Under the pieces are notes generated by a model that saw nothing but the letters and a program-made list of their open reading frames with translations, searched no databases and was not told the DNA's origin. DNA of 64,000 nucleotides from Chloroflexota bacterium (GTDB lineage: Bacteria; Chloroflexota; Dehalococcoidia; Lucifugimonadales; GCA-2719675): NCBI GenBank assembly GCA_002719675.1, contig PBID01000003.1:117948-181947 (forward strand). The letters are read 5' to 3'. Position numbers and translations under genes: made by a program. Positions 27,057 through 36,654 of the stretch are shown one piece after another (within the stretch, counting starts at the first letter, position 1; each line of letters opens with the position of its first letter).

Positions 27057-28319
27057 ATGTTATATAAAATTACAATCAGTGTTAGTTCTGGGCATGGTGG
27101 TAATGGAATTGTTAATGGAAGGAAAGAAAAGTTTATTCCTTACGGAGGTCCAGATGGTGGTAATGGGGGAGATGGAGGAAGTATTTACTTTTTATTTGAT
27201 AAAAGAGAAAGTAGTATTTCAAAGTTTATAACATCTAGAAAATATAAGGCTAAAAATGGCGAAAATGGCAGCAAGAGAAATCGTCATGGAAAATCAGGGA
27301 AAGATATTATTTTAAAAATACCCCCTGAAACAAAAATCACAAACCTAGATACAAAAACAGTGTTAGTAGAAGAGGGCGTTGATGGCCAAATGGCTTTAGT
27401 AGCCAAAGGTGGTCGAGGGGGCAGAGGGAACGCAGAATTTGTATCACCTACCAATCAATTTCCTTTACTTTCAGAATCTGGAGAAAGGGGAGTAAAAGTT
27501 CACCTACAGCTTGAATTAAAAATACTTGCAGAGGTGGGCATAATTGGATGCCCAAATGCAGGGAAATCATCATTGTTAACTCAAATTAGCAACGCAAAAC
27601 CCAAAATTGCTAACTACCCATTTACCACACTGGAACCTCAAGTGGGGGTGGCAACACACCAAGACAATGAAATCACAGCGGTTGAAATACCAGGTTTATT
27701 AGAAAATGCTCACAAAGGGACAGGTCTTGGAACTGAGTTTTTGCGACATTTACAAAAAACAAAGATTTTATTACATCTTGTAAACGGAGAATCTGACGAT
27801 CTTGTAAGCGATTATCAATTAATTAGAAACGAAATAAAAGCATATCAAAAAAACTTGATTAACAAACAAGAAATAGTGGTTGTAACTAAAGGCGATCTAC
27901 CTCAAACACAGGAGAAAGCTAAAACTTTAGAAACAAATATTGCCGAGGGGTCTATTTGGGGGGGCGTGATATCAACTTTTATTAACATGAGAATAACTGA
28001 TGTTTTAAATCAAATTTTAATATTAAAAAATCACAACTATAATCAAGAACATCAAAGTTTGAACACGAAGCTAGAAGTAATTTATGCCCCAAAGGTTGGT
28101 GAGGCTAACAAAATTGTCAAAGAAAAAGAAGGAACTTATAAGGTTGAGTATGAGGCAGCTAAAAGAGTTGCAAAAATGATAGACAAGAGCGATCTTTTGG
28201 CATGGGCTCAGTTTTTAGAATATATTAGAACAATTGGCGCTCAAGCTGCACTTGTGAATTCTGGGGCCAAACAGGGGGATACAATCGTGGCCGGAGAAAT
28301 TTCGTGGACAATGGAGTAA
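27057..28319 (+). CDS. obg: GTPase Obg/CgtA
   Basis: This is a ribosome-associated GTPase of 420 residues. It has the glycine-rich Obg fold (about 1-158, ending near GGRGGRGNAEF), the G domain with P-loop GCPNAGKSS, and the C-terminal OCT domain (YKVEYEAAKRVAKM onward). Two G motifs differ from the usual form: G3 reads EIPGLLENA in place of DIPGLIEGA, and G4 reads TKGD in place of NKxD. It lies directly after oriC and overlaps nadD by 16 bases. Confidence 0.93.
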   Translation: MLYKITISVSSGHGGNGIVNGRKEKFIPYGGPDGGNGGDGGSIYFLFDKRESSISKFITSRKYKAKNGENGSKRNRHGKSGKDIILKIPPETKITNLDTKTVLVEEGVDGQMALVAKGGRGGRGNAEFVSPTNQFPLLSESGERGVKVHLQLELKILAEVGIIGCPNAGKSSLLTQISNAKPKIANYPFTTLEPQVGVATHQDNEITAVEIPGLLENAHKGTGLGTEFLRHLQKTKILLHLVNGESDDLVSDYQLIRNEIKAYQKNLINKQEIVVVTKGDLPQTQEKAKTLETNIAEGSIWGGVISTFINMRITDVLNQILILKNHNYNQEHQSLNTKLEVIYAPKVGEANKIVKEKEGTYKVEYEAAKRVAKMIDKSDLLAWAQFLEYIRTIGAQAALVNSGAKQGDTIVAGEISWTME

Positions 28320-28924
28320 AAATTGGACTTTTAGGGGGCACTTTTGATCCGATTCATTTAGGGCATATGTACTTGGCAAAACAAGCCAAAAATATATTAG
28401 GTTTGGAAAAAGTGCTTTTTATTCCCGCCGGAGATCCCTGGATGAAAAATGATAAAATTTTGAGCGCCCCAAAACACAGGTTAAAAATGACACATTTAGC
28501 CTTACAAAACAACAGGGACTTTCATGTTGATGATTTGGAAATCACAAGAAAAGGAACATCGTATACAATAGATACCATAATAGAACTCAAGGATAGATTT
28601 GATCCCGGAACTGATTTTTATTTGATTATGGGCGAAGACGCTGTTAATCAAATAAATTTTTGGAAAGACCCGAATAAAATAATGACAATGGTTAAGCTGG
28701 TAGTTATGAGGCGTTTTCAAGAAAAATCATTAGCTTTAGAAATCGATAAAAATATAGAATTTATATGGATTAAAAATTCAGAAATGTTTCGAGAGATCAG
28801 CAGCTCCAAAATTAGAAAAAAAATCAAAGAAAGAAAGTCTGTTAGAAAATTTGTTCACCGAGATGTTGAAAGATATATTCGCGATAAGGAATTATATAGA
28901 AATTTGGATAAAAAAGATGATTGA
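28304..28924 (+). CDS. nadD: Nicotinate-nucleotide adenylyltransferase
   Basis: This enzyme joins nicotinate mononucleotide and ATP to nicotinate adenine dinucleotide in NAD synthesis. The 206-residue protein has the nucleotidyltransferase motif GGTFDPIHLGHM and the second phosphate-binding motif EISSSKIRKKI. The start is GTG 28304, inside the end of obg, with GGAG at 28293-28296. The obg-nadD pair is common in bacteria. Its 3' end overlaps the pyrE start by 8 bases. Confidence 0.94.
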   Translation: MDNGVKIGLLGGTFDPIHLGHMYLAKQAKNILGLEKVLFIPAGDPWMKNDKILSAPKHRLKMTHLALQNNRDFHVDDLEITRKGTSYTIDTIIELKDRFDPGTDFYLIMGEDAVNQINFWKDPNKIMTMVKLVVMRRFQEKSLALEIDKNIEFIWIKNSEMFREISSSKIRKKIKERKSVRKFVHRDVERYIRDKELYRNLDKKDD

Positions 28925-29474
28925 TAAAAAGAAAAGAATTTTGGAAATTGCAGTACAAAAGAAAGCTCTGGAATTTGGAAACTTTACCCTAACCAGTGGA
29001 GAAACAAGTTCATACTATTTTGACGGAAGGAAGCTTACACTTGACCCTGAAGCTAGCTACTTGATTTCCGAAATATTTTTACCAGTAGTGGTTGCGTCAG
29101 GGGCAAAATTTATTGGAGGTCCAACAGTAGGTGCTGACCCTATTGTGGGGTCAATGATATCTCTTAGCTTTAAAAACAAAACGCCTATTTCGGGTCTGAT
29201 TATTCGAAAAGAAACTAAGTCTCACGGACAACAAAACTTAATTGAAGGGAGTCCCGTTCGAGGTGAATCTGTGATTATAGTAGATGACACCTGTAGTACG
29301 GGGGGCAGTTTAATCCATTCTATTGCTGCCGTTGAAAAACTTGGCTGTTCAGTTAATACGGTTTTATGTATTTTGGACAGGAACATGGGCGGAAGTGACA
29401 AAATTAAAGCATCTGGTTACAAATTTTCCTCTATTTTTTCAACAAATTCAAGCGGAGAATTAAATATTAACTAA
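28917..29474 (+). CDS. pyrE: Orotate phosphoribosyltransferase
   Basis: PyrE makes OMP from orotate and PRPP in pyrimidine synthesis. The N-terminus FTLTSGETSSYYFDGR and the PRPP loop VIIVDDTCSTGGSL are diagnostic. An upstream in-frame start exists at 28851, but ATG 28917 gives the normal 185-residue length and the usual N-terminus (MIDKKKRILEIA), and overlaps nadD by only 8 bases, so it is preferred. It belongs to the obg-nadD-pyrE-phosphatase run. Confidence 0.93.
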   Translation: MIDKKKRILEIAVQKKALEFGNFTLTSGETSSYYFDGRKLTLDPEASYLISEIFLPVVVASGAKFIGGPTVGADPIVGSMISLSFKNKTPISGLIIRKETKSHGQQNLIEGSPVRGESVIIVDDTCSTGGSLIHSIAAVEKLGCSVNTVLCILDRNMGGSDKIKASGYKFSSIFSTNSSGELNIN

Positions 29475-29491
29475 AAGGAAATAAGATTAAG

Positions 29492-30169
29492 ATGCGTATA
29501 ATTTTTGTTAGACATGGGGAATCTGAAGGAAATCTGCAGGGTAAAATTCAAGGAAGGGAGGATTATTGTTTATCTCCTTCTGGCGTCAGGCAAGCAAAAA
29601 AACTTAAAAATTATTTTTCCAACCAAAAGCTTGTAATTTCTCACTTATATTCTAGCCCTCTCAAAAGGGCTTTTGAAACCGCAAAAATTTTAAGTGAACT
29701 TTGGGAAATCGAAATAAAAGCTGAACCAGGGTTGCAAGAGTACGACATGGGGCGATTATCAGGGGCTGATAAAGAGACTCTTGAAGAAAAAATTCCTGAA
29801 ACAAAGAAATATAGAGTCGAACCAGCAGACGAATATTTTGATAGAATTCAGTCGAAAAATTTATTAGGAGTAGAATCTGCTTTTGAAGCAAGAGAGAGGG
29901 CCACTAGAACTCTAGATGCTTTTTTTCAAAAACATGATGATGATAATGTGATTTTGTGTGTTTCCCACGGGGGAATTATGCAACGATTTGTTGAAATAGT
30001 TTTAGGAACTAACCGGATGTGGAAAATAGAAATTAGAAACACTGCAATATTTGATTTTGATCTACAAAGCCAGTCTCATAAAGCAATGGAATCAGGGAAC
30101 TTTAGGGATAATATTATTGTGAATAAAATAAATTCATTTAACGATGATGTGCATCTTATGAAAAGCTGA
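29492..30169 (+). CDS. Histidine phosphatase family protein
   Basis: This 225-residue enzyme of the phosphoglycerate-mutase/phosphatase fold forms a phospho-His intermediate at His8 in VRHGESEGN. SSPLKRAFETAK and CVSHGGIMQRF supply the remaining phosphate-pocket residues. It could be a phosphatase of the CobC/PhoE type; alpha-ribazole phosphatase is one option in an organism that uses corrinoids, but nothing in the sequence proves it. AAGGAAA lies upstream. It is placed between pyrE and mfd on the same strand. Confidence 0.85.
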   Translation: MRIIFVRHGESEGNLQGKIQGREDYCLSPSGVRQAKKLKNYFSNQKLVISHLYSSPLKRAFETAKILSELWEIEIKAEPGLQEYDMGRLSGADKETLEEKIPETKKYRVEPADEYFDRIQSKNLLGVESAFEARERATRTLDAFFQKHDDDNVILCVSHGGIMQRFVEIVLGTNRMWKIEIRNTAIFDFDLQSQSHKAMESGNFRDNIIVNKINSFNDDVHLMKS

Positions 30170-30222
30170 CCAAAAGTTTTTCAAAAACCATATAAATGAT
30201 TGTTTTAATTTGAGATAAAAAT

Positions 30223-33200
30223 ATGTTAATAAACGAACTGATGAAAGAGTTTTCACAACTTCCCGAGTTATTGGATGTAGAGCAAAGCCTTCAATCAGTT
30301 AATAAAAAAACCAAAATTCAAGCTTCTACGACGGCGATTCCGTTATTAATCTCTAATATCTGGAAAAAAGAAAAAGAAAGAATGCTTGTGATTGTTCCAG
30401 AAGAATCTGAAGCCCGAAACCTTTCAGAGCAGTTGAAGTTTTGGAGCTTAAACACAGAGGATGTTTATCATTATCCATCTAATGATGCCTTGCCATATCA
30501 AGAAGGAGATTCTGATATTGAGGCAACCCATCAAAGGGTTAATACATTGTTTAGAAGCCAGGAAGAAAAAAATCAAGTTTTAGTAATTGCTTCTATTGGC
30601 GCCGTTTTGCAAAAAACTATTTCTCCAATAATTTTGAAAGATATGAAAAATTATATAGAAATTCAGCAAGAATTTAGGCAAAAAGAACAGATTGGAAAAT
30701 GGACAAGTAGTGGATATATATTTCAACCGTTTGTTAAAAACCCCGGTGAATTTAGCATTAGAGGAGGAATTATAGATATTTTTCCTGTTGGAAGTTCTGC
30801 TCCTTTCAGGATTGAGCTTTGGGGAGATTTTGTTGATAGTATTCGCACATTTGACCCAGAATCTCAACGGTCTGTTGAAGAGAAAAATTGTTTTATAGTT
30901 CCTCCGGCACAAGAAATCATTGTTGACCAAATGTTTAAGAAAAAAATTCACGACCTGTTTGATAATTTAAATTTCAAAAATTGTAAAAAAGAAATCGAGG
31001 AAAAAATCTTAAAAGGGCTTCAGGATTTATCAGACTTAAACGACAGGCATCTTGAAGAGATGATTTCGGGAAATTTGAAAAACGGAAATATACTAGATTA
31101 TTTTTCAAAAAATTCAACTGTTATTTCAATTAAGTCATCGCAAATTCAATCAAAAGCTTTTAACAGTGAAAAAAAAGATCAAGGAATTAGAAATTCTCTA
31201 GAATCAAGAGGGAAGATTCCAGGTGGAATTTTGTCAAGAATAAGTAGTTGGATAGATATCGAAGAAAAAATTCAATCTGCAAACAAAAGAATTGAGATTG
31301 ACTCCTATTTAAACCTTGAAGAAGGCTTTAATCCGTATATTAAAATTTTTTCTTCAATGCCCAATTCATACAATGGTGATTTGCAGCGATTTTCTCAAGA
31401 CATCGTGAATGCAGCTGAAATCAACTCTGAAGTGTATATTTTTACATCTGCCCCAAACAGAATTAAAGAATCGCTAAGTACAAAATTTTTAGGAGAACGC
31501 ATTCATATTATTGACAACAATTCAAATGTAATTAATAGAGGGGTAGCGTTTCAAAATAGAGACAAACAAATATTTGTTTATTCTGATTTGGAAATTTTTG
31601 GAATTTTAAAAAACTCCTCTTTTTCCAAAAAGAATAAATACAAGCAAAAAATTGTTTTAAACTCATTAAGGCCGGGGGATTATGTGGTACACATTGAATA
31701 TGGGATTGGAAAATTTATTGGTACCCAAATCAAAAAAGACGGAAAGAAGTCTGAGAGGGAGTATCTAATAATCCAATATGCAGGAACTGATCAATTATTA
31801 GTTCCCGTGGAACATCTTGAACGATTGACCCCCTATGTTTTTCCATCTGACAGACCCCCAAAACTAACAGGGCTAGGAACTTCGGAGTGGAATCGTAATA
31901 AAAAAAGAGCTGAAGCTGCAACAGTTGAGATGGCTGCCGAATTACTTGAAACGCAGGCTTCTAGAGAGCTTGCCGAAAGTGTTCCATGTAAACCAGACGA
32001 CTCTTGGGAACAAGAGCTTGAGATAGGTTTTCCTTATACACAAACGCCTGACCAAACAGAAGCAATTAAGCAAGTCAAAGAAGATATGCAAAAGACCAGG
32101 CCTATGGATAGATTGGTGTGTGGTGATGTAGGATATGGAAAAACAGAAGTTGCCCTAAGAGCGGCTTTTAAGGCCGCTGTTAACCTAAAACAAGTCGCAA
32201 TCTTAGTTCCAACCACAACTTTAGCCCAGCAGCATTTTAATACGTTTCATCAAAGGCTTAAGCCATATCCAATTGTTGTTGATGTAATCTCAAGGCTCAA
32301 GTCATCTTCTGAGCAAGAAAAAACATTGAAGGGATTAAAGGACGGAAAGATTGATATTTGCATTGGGACACATAGGATGCTTCAAAAAGATGTTCAGTTT
32401 GAAAATTTGGGGCTTTTGGTAATTGATGAAGAGCAAAAATTTGGTGTTGCTCAAAAAGAAAGGCTAAAACAAGTTAGAAAAGAGATTGATGTTTTAGCAC
32501 TAACAGCAACGCCAATACCTAGAACCCTTCATATGTCATTGGCTGGCGTGAAAGACATGAGCACAGTCGAGACTCCGCCCGAAGAAAGGCTTCCTATAAA
32601 AACATATATAGCTTCTTATGGAAACACGATCATTACTGACGCTATAAAAAACGAAATAGATAGAGGGGGCCAGGTTTTTTATATACATAACAGGATTTCT
32701 AGTATTGAAAAAATGGCATTACAGATAAAGGAATCTATTCCTGAAGCAAACGTGTTAGTTGCTCACGGAAGGATGGCCGACACCGAACTTTCTGAAGCTG
32801 TTTCTGCGTTTACCGAAGGTGCAGTTGATGTTTTGGTATGTACCACAATTGTTGAATCTGGATTGGATATTCCAAATGCTAATACTATAATTATCAACCG
32901 AGCTGATACATTTGGGTTGTCTCAATTATATCAGCTGAGAGGGCGGATTGGACGGAGTTCTAGGAGAGGATACATGTACCTTCTGGTTCCTGAATCAAAG
33001 TCTATTTCAGAAATTGCAGACCGAAGATTAGAAACAATGGAGGCTATAACCCAATTGAGTGCAGGGTTTGGGGTGGCAATGAAGGACTTAGAAATTCGAG
33101 GAGCAGGGAATGTACTAGGCGCAGAACAAAGCGGGCATATAAGTGCTATAGGCTTTGACTTATATAATAAAATGTTAAAAGAAGCTGTTGAAGGGTTGCG

Positions 33201-33690
33201 TGCTCAAAGCCAAAAAGCCCAAGTTAATATCTCTGCCCCAGCTCCATTGGTATCTATTGCAATTCCTGCACATATTCCGAGTGATTATATTTCAAATCTT
33301 TCTGCAAGGTTAGATTTTTATAAGGAAATTGAAATGGCAGAGACTTTTAAACAATTAAAGAATATTTCGGCAAGTTTAAGGGATCGGTTTGGAGCATTGC
33401 CAGAACCTATAAATAATTTAATATATATCAAAAAAGTAAGTTTAATTGGCCAAAAACTTGGAATAGAGAGCATACAAAAGCAACAAGGAATGATTTTGAT
33501 AATGTTTAATTCTGAAATTGGGACATTAGCCAACAGGTTAAAAAAATATTTACAAAAAAACATTAAGATTGGACACAGACAATTAACAGTATATCTACCA
33601 CCACGTTCAGGGGGGGATATAAAATTGTTTATAGATAATGTTTTAAATCAGCTAGAACAGTTTAGAAAAAGTATAGAAATAAACATTTAG
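30223..33690 (+). CDS. mfd: Transcription-repair coupling factor Mfd
   Basis: Mfd removes RNA polymerase stalled at lesions and recruits UvrA. The 1155-residue protein has the UvrB-like N-terminal module (YPSNDALPYQEGDSD, GGIIDIFPVG), the RNA polymerase interaction domain (RPGDYVVHIEYGIGKF), the RecG-like translocase with Walker A GDVGYGKTE and DEEQ box VIDEEQKFGV, TATPIPRTLHMSL, QLRGRIGRS, and the C-terminal domain. Length is normal. The uvrA gene lies 3 kb downstream. Its end overlaps a convergent HAD gene by 4 bases. Confidence 0.97.
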   Translation: MLINELMKEFSQLPELLDVEQSLQSVNKKTKIQASTTAIPLLISNIWKKEKERMLVIVPEESEARNLSEQLKFWSLNTEDVYHYPSNDALPYQEGDSDIEATHQRVNTLFRSQEEKNQVLVIASIGAVLQKTISPIILKDMKNYIEIQQEFRQKEQIGKWTSSGYIFQPFVKNPGEFSIRGGIIDIFPVGSSAPFRIELWGDFVDSIRTFDPESQRSVEEKNCFIVPPAQEIIVDQMFKKKIHDLFDNLNFKNCKKEIEEKILKGLQDLSDLNDRHLEEMISGNLKNGNILDYFSKNSTVISIKSSQIQSKAFNSEKKDQGIRNSLESRGKIPGGILSRISSWIDIEEKIQSANKRIEIDSYLNLEEGFNPYIKIFSSMPNSYNGDLQRFSQDIVNAAEINSEVYIFTSAPNRIKESLSTKFLGERIHIIDNNSNVINRGVAFQNRDKQIFVYSDLEIFGILKNSSFSKKNKYKQKIVLNSLRPGDYVVHIEYGIGKFIGTQIKKDGKKSEREYLIIQYAGTDQLLVPVEHLERLTPYVFPSDRPPKLTGLGTSEWNRNKKRAEAATVEMAAELLETQASRELAESVPCKPDDSWEQELEIGFPYTQTPDQTEAIKQVKEDMQKTRPMDRLVCGDVGYGKTEVALRAAFKAAVNLKQVAILVPTTTLAQQHFNTFHQRLKPYPIVVDVISRLKSSSEQEKTLKGLKDGKIDICIGTHRMLQKDVQFENLGLLVIDEEQKFGVAQKERLKQVRKEIDVLALTATPIPRTLHMSLAGVKDMSTVETPPEERLPIKTYIASYGNTIITDAIKNEIDRGGQVFYIHNRISSIEKMALQIKESIPEANVLVAHGRMADTELSEAVSAFTEGAVDVLVCTTIVESGLDIPNANTIIINRADTFGLSQLYQLRGRIGRSSRRGYMYLLVPESKSISEIADRRLETMEAITQLSAGFGVAMKDLEIRGAGNVLGAEQSGHISAIGFDLYNKMLKEAVEGLRAQSQKAQVNISAPAPLVSIAIPAHIPSDYISNLSARLDFYKEIEMAETFKQLKNISASLRDRFGALPEPINNLIYIKKVSLIGQKLGIESIQKQQGMILIMFNSEIGTLANRLKKYLQKNIKIGHRQLTVYLPPRSGGDIKLFIDNVLNQLEQFRKSIEINI

Positions 33691-34376
33691 ATTTTCAGGT
33701 TTTTTAAAGAAGAAATTTTTTGGCAACGAGTAAAATTTTTGTGAAAATTATTTCTGTCTAATAAAACAGGTCGGATTCCAGAAAATTCAGCGCCGTTAAC
33801 ATCAGAGAATATTTGGTCTCCAACATGAATTGCATTTTCAGGAGAGCTTTGAGATTGTTTTAATGCGTAATGAAATATTCCGGGGTTGGGTTTTTCAAAT
33901 CCCGCTTCTTTAGATGTCACAGCGACGTCAACCTTTTCTGAAAGCCCCAACGACTGAACTAAAAACCTGCCTGACTCATTGAGGTTTGAGATTAAACCAA
34001 TTGTAATTTTGAGCTTTTTAATTTTCTCGAAGCAAGGAAGTACATCTTCGTACAATTCTAGTTTTCTGGGAGTATTTCTAACAAGTTTGAAAATTTCTAA
34101 TGCAATAGAATTTTCAACTTGGATTCCGTTGGCAAGTAATATTTCTTGTTGGTATTTAGTAAAAAATACATCTTGTTGGTTTTGATTCATTTTCCGCAAC
34201 GGAAAGGTAGCATTTTGTTCAGACATTAAATTGTCTGCCTTCTTATACCCTAAGTTGACGTTTTCATTGATCAAGTTGATTCCAAAATTTTCACAAGCTG
34301 CAGATTGAATTTTAAATTTTGATGGAGAGAAATGCGCTATAGTGCCATAAACATCAAAAAAAACAGACTTAATCAT
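33687..34376 (-). CDS. HAD-superfamily hydrolase
   Basis: This 229-residue phosphatase-like protein has all four HAD motifs: nucleophile Asp8 in FFDVYGT, motif II GLISNLN, motif III Lys in GFEKPNPGIF, and motif IV HVGDQIFSDVNGA. The cap is the helical C1 type. The substrate is unknown; related enzymes hydrolyse small phosphomonoesters or haloacids, and motif I (DVYGT) fits the YjjG/haloacid-dehalogenase-like group. It is on its own on the minus strand between mfd and an AIR-synthase relative. Confidence 0.87.
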   Translation of the reverse strand: MIKSVFFDVYGTIAHFSPSKFKIQSAACENFGINLINENVNLGYKKADNLMSEQNATFPLRKMNQNQQDVFFTKYQQEILLANGIQVENSIALEIFKLVRNTPRKLELYEDVLPCFEKIKKLKITIGLISNLNESGRFLVQSLGLSEKVDVAVTSKEAGFEKPNPGIFHYALKQSQSSPENAIHVGDQIFSDVNGAEFSGIRPVLLDRNNFHKNFTRCQKISSLKNLKI

Positions 34377-34440
34377 AATGGCGATATGATAGCATTTTGG
34401 GAAACAAATAAAAATATATCGTATTCAAAGAGAACAACTT

Positions 34441-35469
34441 ATGGGACTAAAAGCAGGAAAACTGCCAATTGAGTTATTAAAAAAAGTACTTAAATCTGCT
34501 TCTGTTTCTGATGCAAGCGTAATTTTGGGGCCAAAAGTTGGAGAAGATTCTGCAATTATTGATTTCGGAAATCGATTTTTAGTTATAGCGTCTGACCCAG
34601 TCACCTTCACGACAGAAAATGCAGGATGGTACATGGTTCATATAAATGCGAATGACTTGTATGTAACAGGGGCAACCCCCAAGTGGCTTATGGCAACATT
34701 ATTGTTACCGATAGATAGTACGGAACGTCAGGTTGAAAAAGCTTTTTTTCAGCTTAAAGAAGCCTGCAAAGAAGTTGGAGTTTCTCTAATAGGTGGGCAC
34801 ACTGAAGTTACTGAGGGAATTTCAAAAATCATATTTTCTGGAACAATGATTGGTGAGGTTGATAAAAACAAGGCGATTTTATCTTCTGGTGCATTAGAGG
34901 GAGATGGCATTGTATTAACACGAGGAATTGCTATAGAGGGAACTGCTATTTTGGCACATGAAGCAGAGAAACAAATTTTAGCTCGGGGAATTGCCAAAGA
35001 AACGATTTCAAAAGCTAAAAAGCTTTTAACTAGTCCGGGAATTAGCGTAAAAGAAGATGTCAAAATAGCTTTGTCTGGTTTTGAGGTGAATTCTATGCAC
35101 GACCCTACAGAAGGGGGTATCAGTTCAGCTCTGACTGAAATTGCACTGGCCGCGAATGTAGGATTTCAAATTGATCAAAATTTGATTCCAGTTTTACCTG
35201 AATGTACAGAGATTACCAAGGCTTTGTCAATTGAACCCATGGGGCTGATTTCTTCGGGAGCCTTAATAGTCACGCTGCCAGATGAGCAAGCAAAACGATT
35301 AGTCTTTAAGTATAAATCTCAGGGAATAGACGCAGCTGTTATTGGAAAAATTTTACCCCAGAAAGATGGCTGTAAAATAAAAACAAATTCAGGAGAAACC
35401 CAAAGCATGGCTTTGTTTGAAAGAGATGAGCTCGCCAGGTATTTTTCAGAGAATAGCGATGTTTCTTAA
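34441..35469 (+). CDS. AIR synthase-related protein (PurM/HypE-like ATPase fold)
   Basis: This 342-residue member of the PurM/HypE/SelD/ThiL superfamily has an N-terminal ATP-binding half with GEDSAIIDFG and MVHINANDLYVTGATP, GGHTEVTEGI, and a C-terminal half with MHDPTEGGISSAL. It most resembles HypE-like proteins but lacks the C-terminal PRIC-type Cys needed for hydrogenase maturation (it ends in NSDVS), and no hyp genes are nearby. It presumably uses ATP to activate an oxygen- or sulfur-containing small molecule; the reaction is unknown. Confidence 0.82.
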   Translation: MGLKAGKLPIELLKKVLKSASVSDASVILGPKVGEDSAIIDFGNRFLVIASDPVTFTTENAGWYMVHINANDLYVTGATPKWLMATLLLPIDSTERQVEKAFFQLKEACKEVGVSLIGGHTEVTEGISKIIFSGTMIGEVDKNKAILSSGALEGDGIVLTRGIAIEGTAILAHEAEKQILARGIAKETISKAKKLLTSPGISVKEDVKIALSGFEVNSMHDPTEGGISSALTEIALAANVGFQIDQNLIPVLPECTEITKALSIEPMGLISSGALIVTLPDEQAKRLVFKYKSQGIDAAVIGKILPQKDGCKIKTNSGETQSMALFERDELARYFSENSDVS

Positions 35470-35477
35470 AAATTTAT

Positions 35478-35912
35478 CTAAGGATTTTCTATGTTTGATT
35501 TCAAGGCTTTAAGTTGGTTTTTATCTTGAAGTCTAATTGCCCAGGCGATTAATGGTTGCCAGATTTTTTTGAAACCGATAACTTGTACCTTGCAAGTTAA
35601 AGATATGGTGGTTTTTGAAGATTCTTTTTCAAGTTGATATTCGTACCTACAAAAAGTTCCCGCAGTATTAAAGCCTGTTACAAATAAATTTGGAGCTACC
35701 AAGTCCAATATTTCCATTTGAACGTTACCTTCTCCGTTTTTAAACCTTCTTGTTTCAATGTACTTTGACCCTTTAGCTATGGCAACATCAGGGTCTATTT
35801 TAATTTCTAAAACACCAGGCATCCAATTTTTGAAATTACTTAGATTTGTTAGGCGGTCAAATACTAATTCTATAGGGCTATTGATTGTTTCTGATGTTGA
35901 AAATCCGGACAT
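35478..35912 (-). CDS. SRPBCC (START-like) family protein
   Basis: This 144-residue protein has the helix-grip pattern of polyketide-cyclase/SRPBCC proteins: an N-terminal strand with TINSPIELVFDRLTNLSNFK, the typical NWMPGV turn, beta strands, and a long C-terminal amphipathic helix. Such proteins bind hydrophobic ligands or help cyclise aromatic intermediates; the ligand is unknown. No catalytic motif defines it further. It is followed on the same strand, upstream, by a small protein of unknown function. Confidence 0.72.
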   Translation of the reverse strand: MSGFSTSETINSPIELVFDRLTNLSNFKNWMPGVLEIKIDPDVAIAKGSKYIETRRFKNGEGNVQMEILDLVAPNLFVTGFNTAGTFCRYEYQLEKESSKTTISLTCKVQVIGFKKIWQPLIAWAIRLQDKNQLKALKSNIENP

Positions 35913-35962
35913 TAAATTAACTTAATCGCCTAAGGGTTAAAATGAAAAACAAAAAAACTCTA

Positions 35963-36400
35963 CTAGTTTTGGTCCGACCAAATGGTATGATATTTTTCAC
36001 TTACTATAGCATTTTTAAGTTCAGTTGCTTGTAGTGTTTCAAGTGAGTGAATTGCTGAATCTAGCTCTTGCATAGTATTAGGAAAGCTTCCTTGTGAACA
36101 CCTTTGTTCGATTTTTTCCCATACACCTGATGATTTTAAGCTTTGAACAAACCCAAACCAAGGAATTAAAGACATTTTCTTTATTTTGGGGAAGCCAGAA
36201 CGAAATCGACGATAGGATTTTACCAAATGGGCTGACGGCGAGGCAACTGGCAGAAGGCGGATAATAGGTGCTGACGAATCGTTAAAACGAGGGTCCACTA
36301 CTAGCGCTTTGCCCAGTGTGGGGAAGTGCAAAACAAGTAAATCAGAGTCTTCGATTATTTGCATTAACTCACCAATGTCAGAAACGAAATTCTCGTCCAC
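35963..36400 (-). CDS. Protein of unknown function
   Basis: No family is recognised. GTG 36400 is chosen because AAAGGT is 6 bases upstream; a longer frame from TTG 36445 has no ribosome-binding site. The resulting 145-residue protein has an acidic N-terminus, a beta-rich centre (DLLVLHFPTLGKALVVDPRF), a basic segment with KSYRRFRSGFPKIKK, and a helical C-terminus. It has no signal peptide or clear membrane helix. It may share a transcript with the SRPBCC gene (50-base gap). Confidence 0.6.
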   Translation of the reverse strand: MDENFVSDIGELMQIIEDSDLLVLHFPTLGKALVVDPRFNDSSAPIIRLLPVASPSAHLVKSYRRFRSGFPKIKKMSLIPWFGFVQSLKSSGVWEKIEQRCSQGSFPNTMQELDSAIHSLETLQATELKNAIVSEKYHTIWSDQN

Positions 36401-36591
36401 TTCATTACCTTTCTGCAGATACAGGAAGAATAAATTTCTTGCCAAGTAAAAATTTTACCGTATTAAAACTATAGTCTTCTTAGCATCTTGAAGTCAAAGA
36501 AGCAGCGCAGTAATATGAGAAAATTATGACAATTTTTATTTGTTCACAAATAATTTATTAATTCGCATAAAAACAGACACTATTTAAGATC

Positions 36592-36620
36592 TTGATTATT
36601 GTTAACAACTAAAATAATAA
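36592..36620 (+). promoter_or_regulatory. Candidate uvrA promoter
   Basis: TTGATT (36592-36597) and TAATAA (36615-36620) are separated by 17 bases, ending 35 bases before the uvrA ATG. I saw no obvious LexA-type box in the gap. Pattern match only. Confidence 0.4.
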
Positions 36621-36654
36621 GACGTTTATACATAAGGAAGTTCATAATATAGAA

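Noticed and set aside
30580-30951. 123-residue minus-strand reading frame within mfd
   Set aside because: It is antisense to well-conserved Mfd sequence and has a shadow-frame composition rich in Asn, Phe and Lys.
34441-35469. Annotation as hydrogenase maturation factor HypE
   Set aside because: The C-terminal Cys needed for HypE function is absent and no hydrogenase or hyp genes are nearby; called AIR synthase-related instead.
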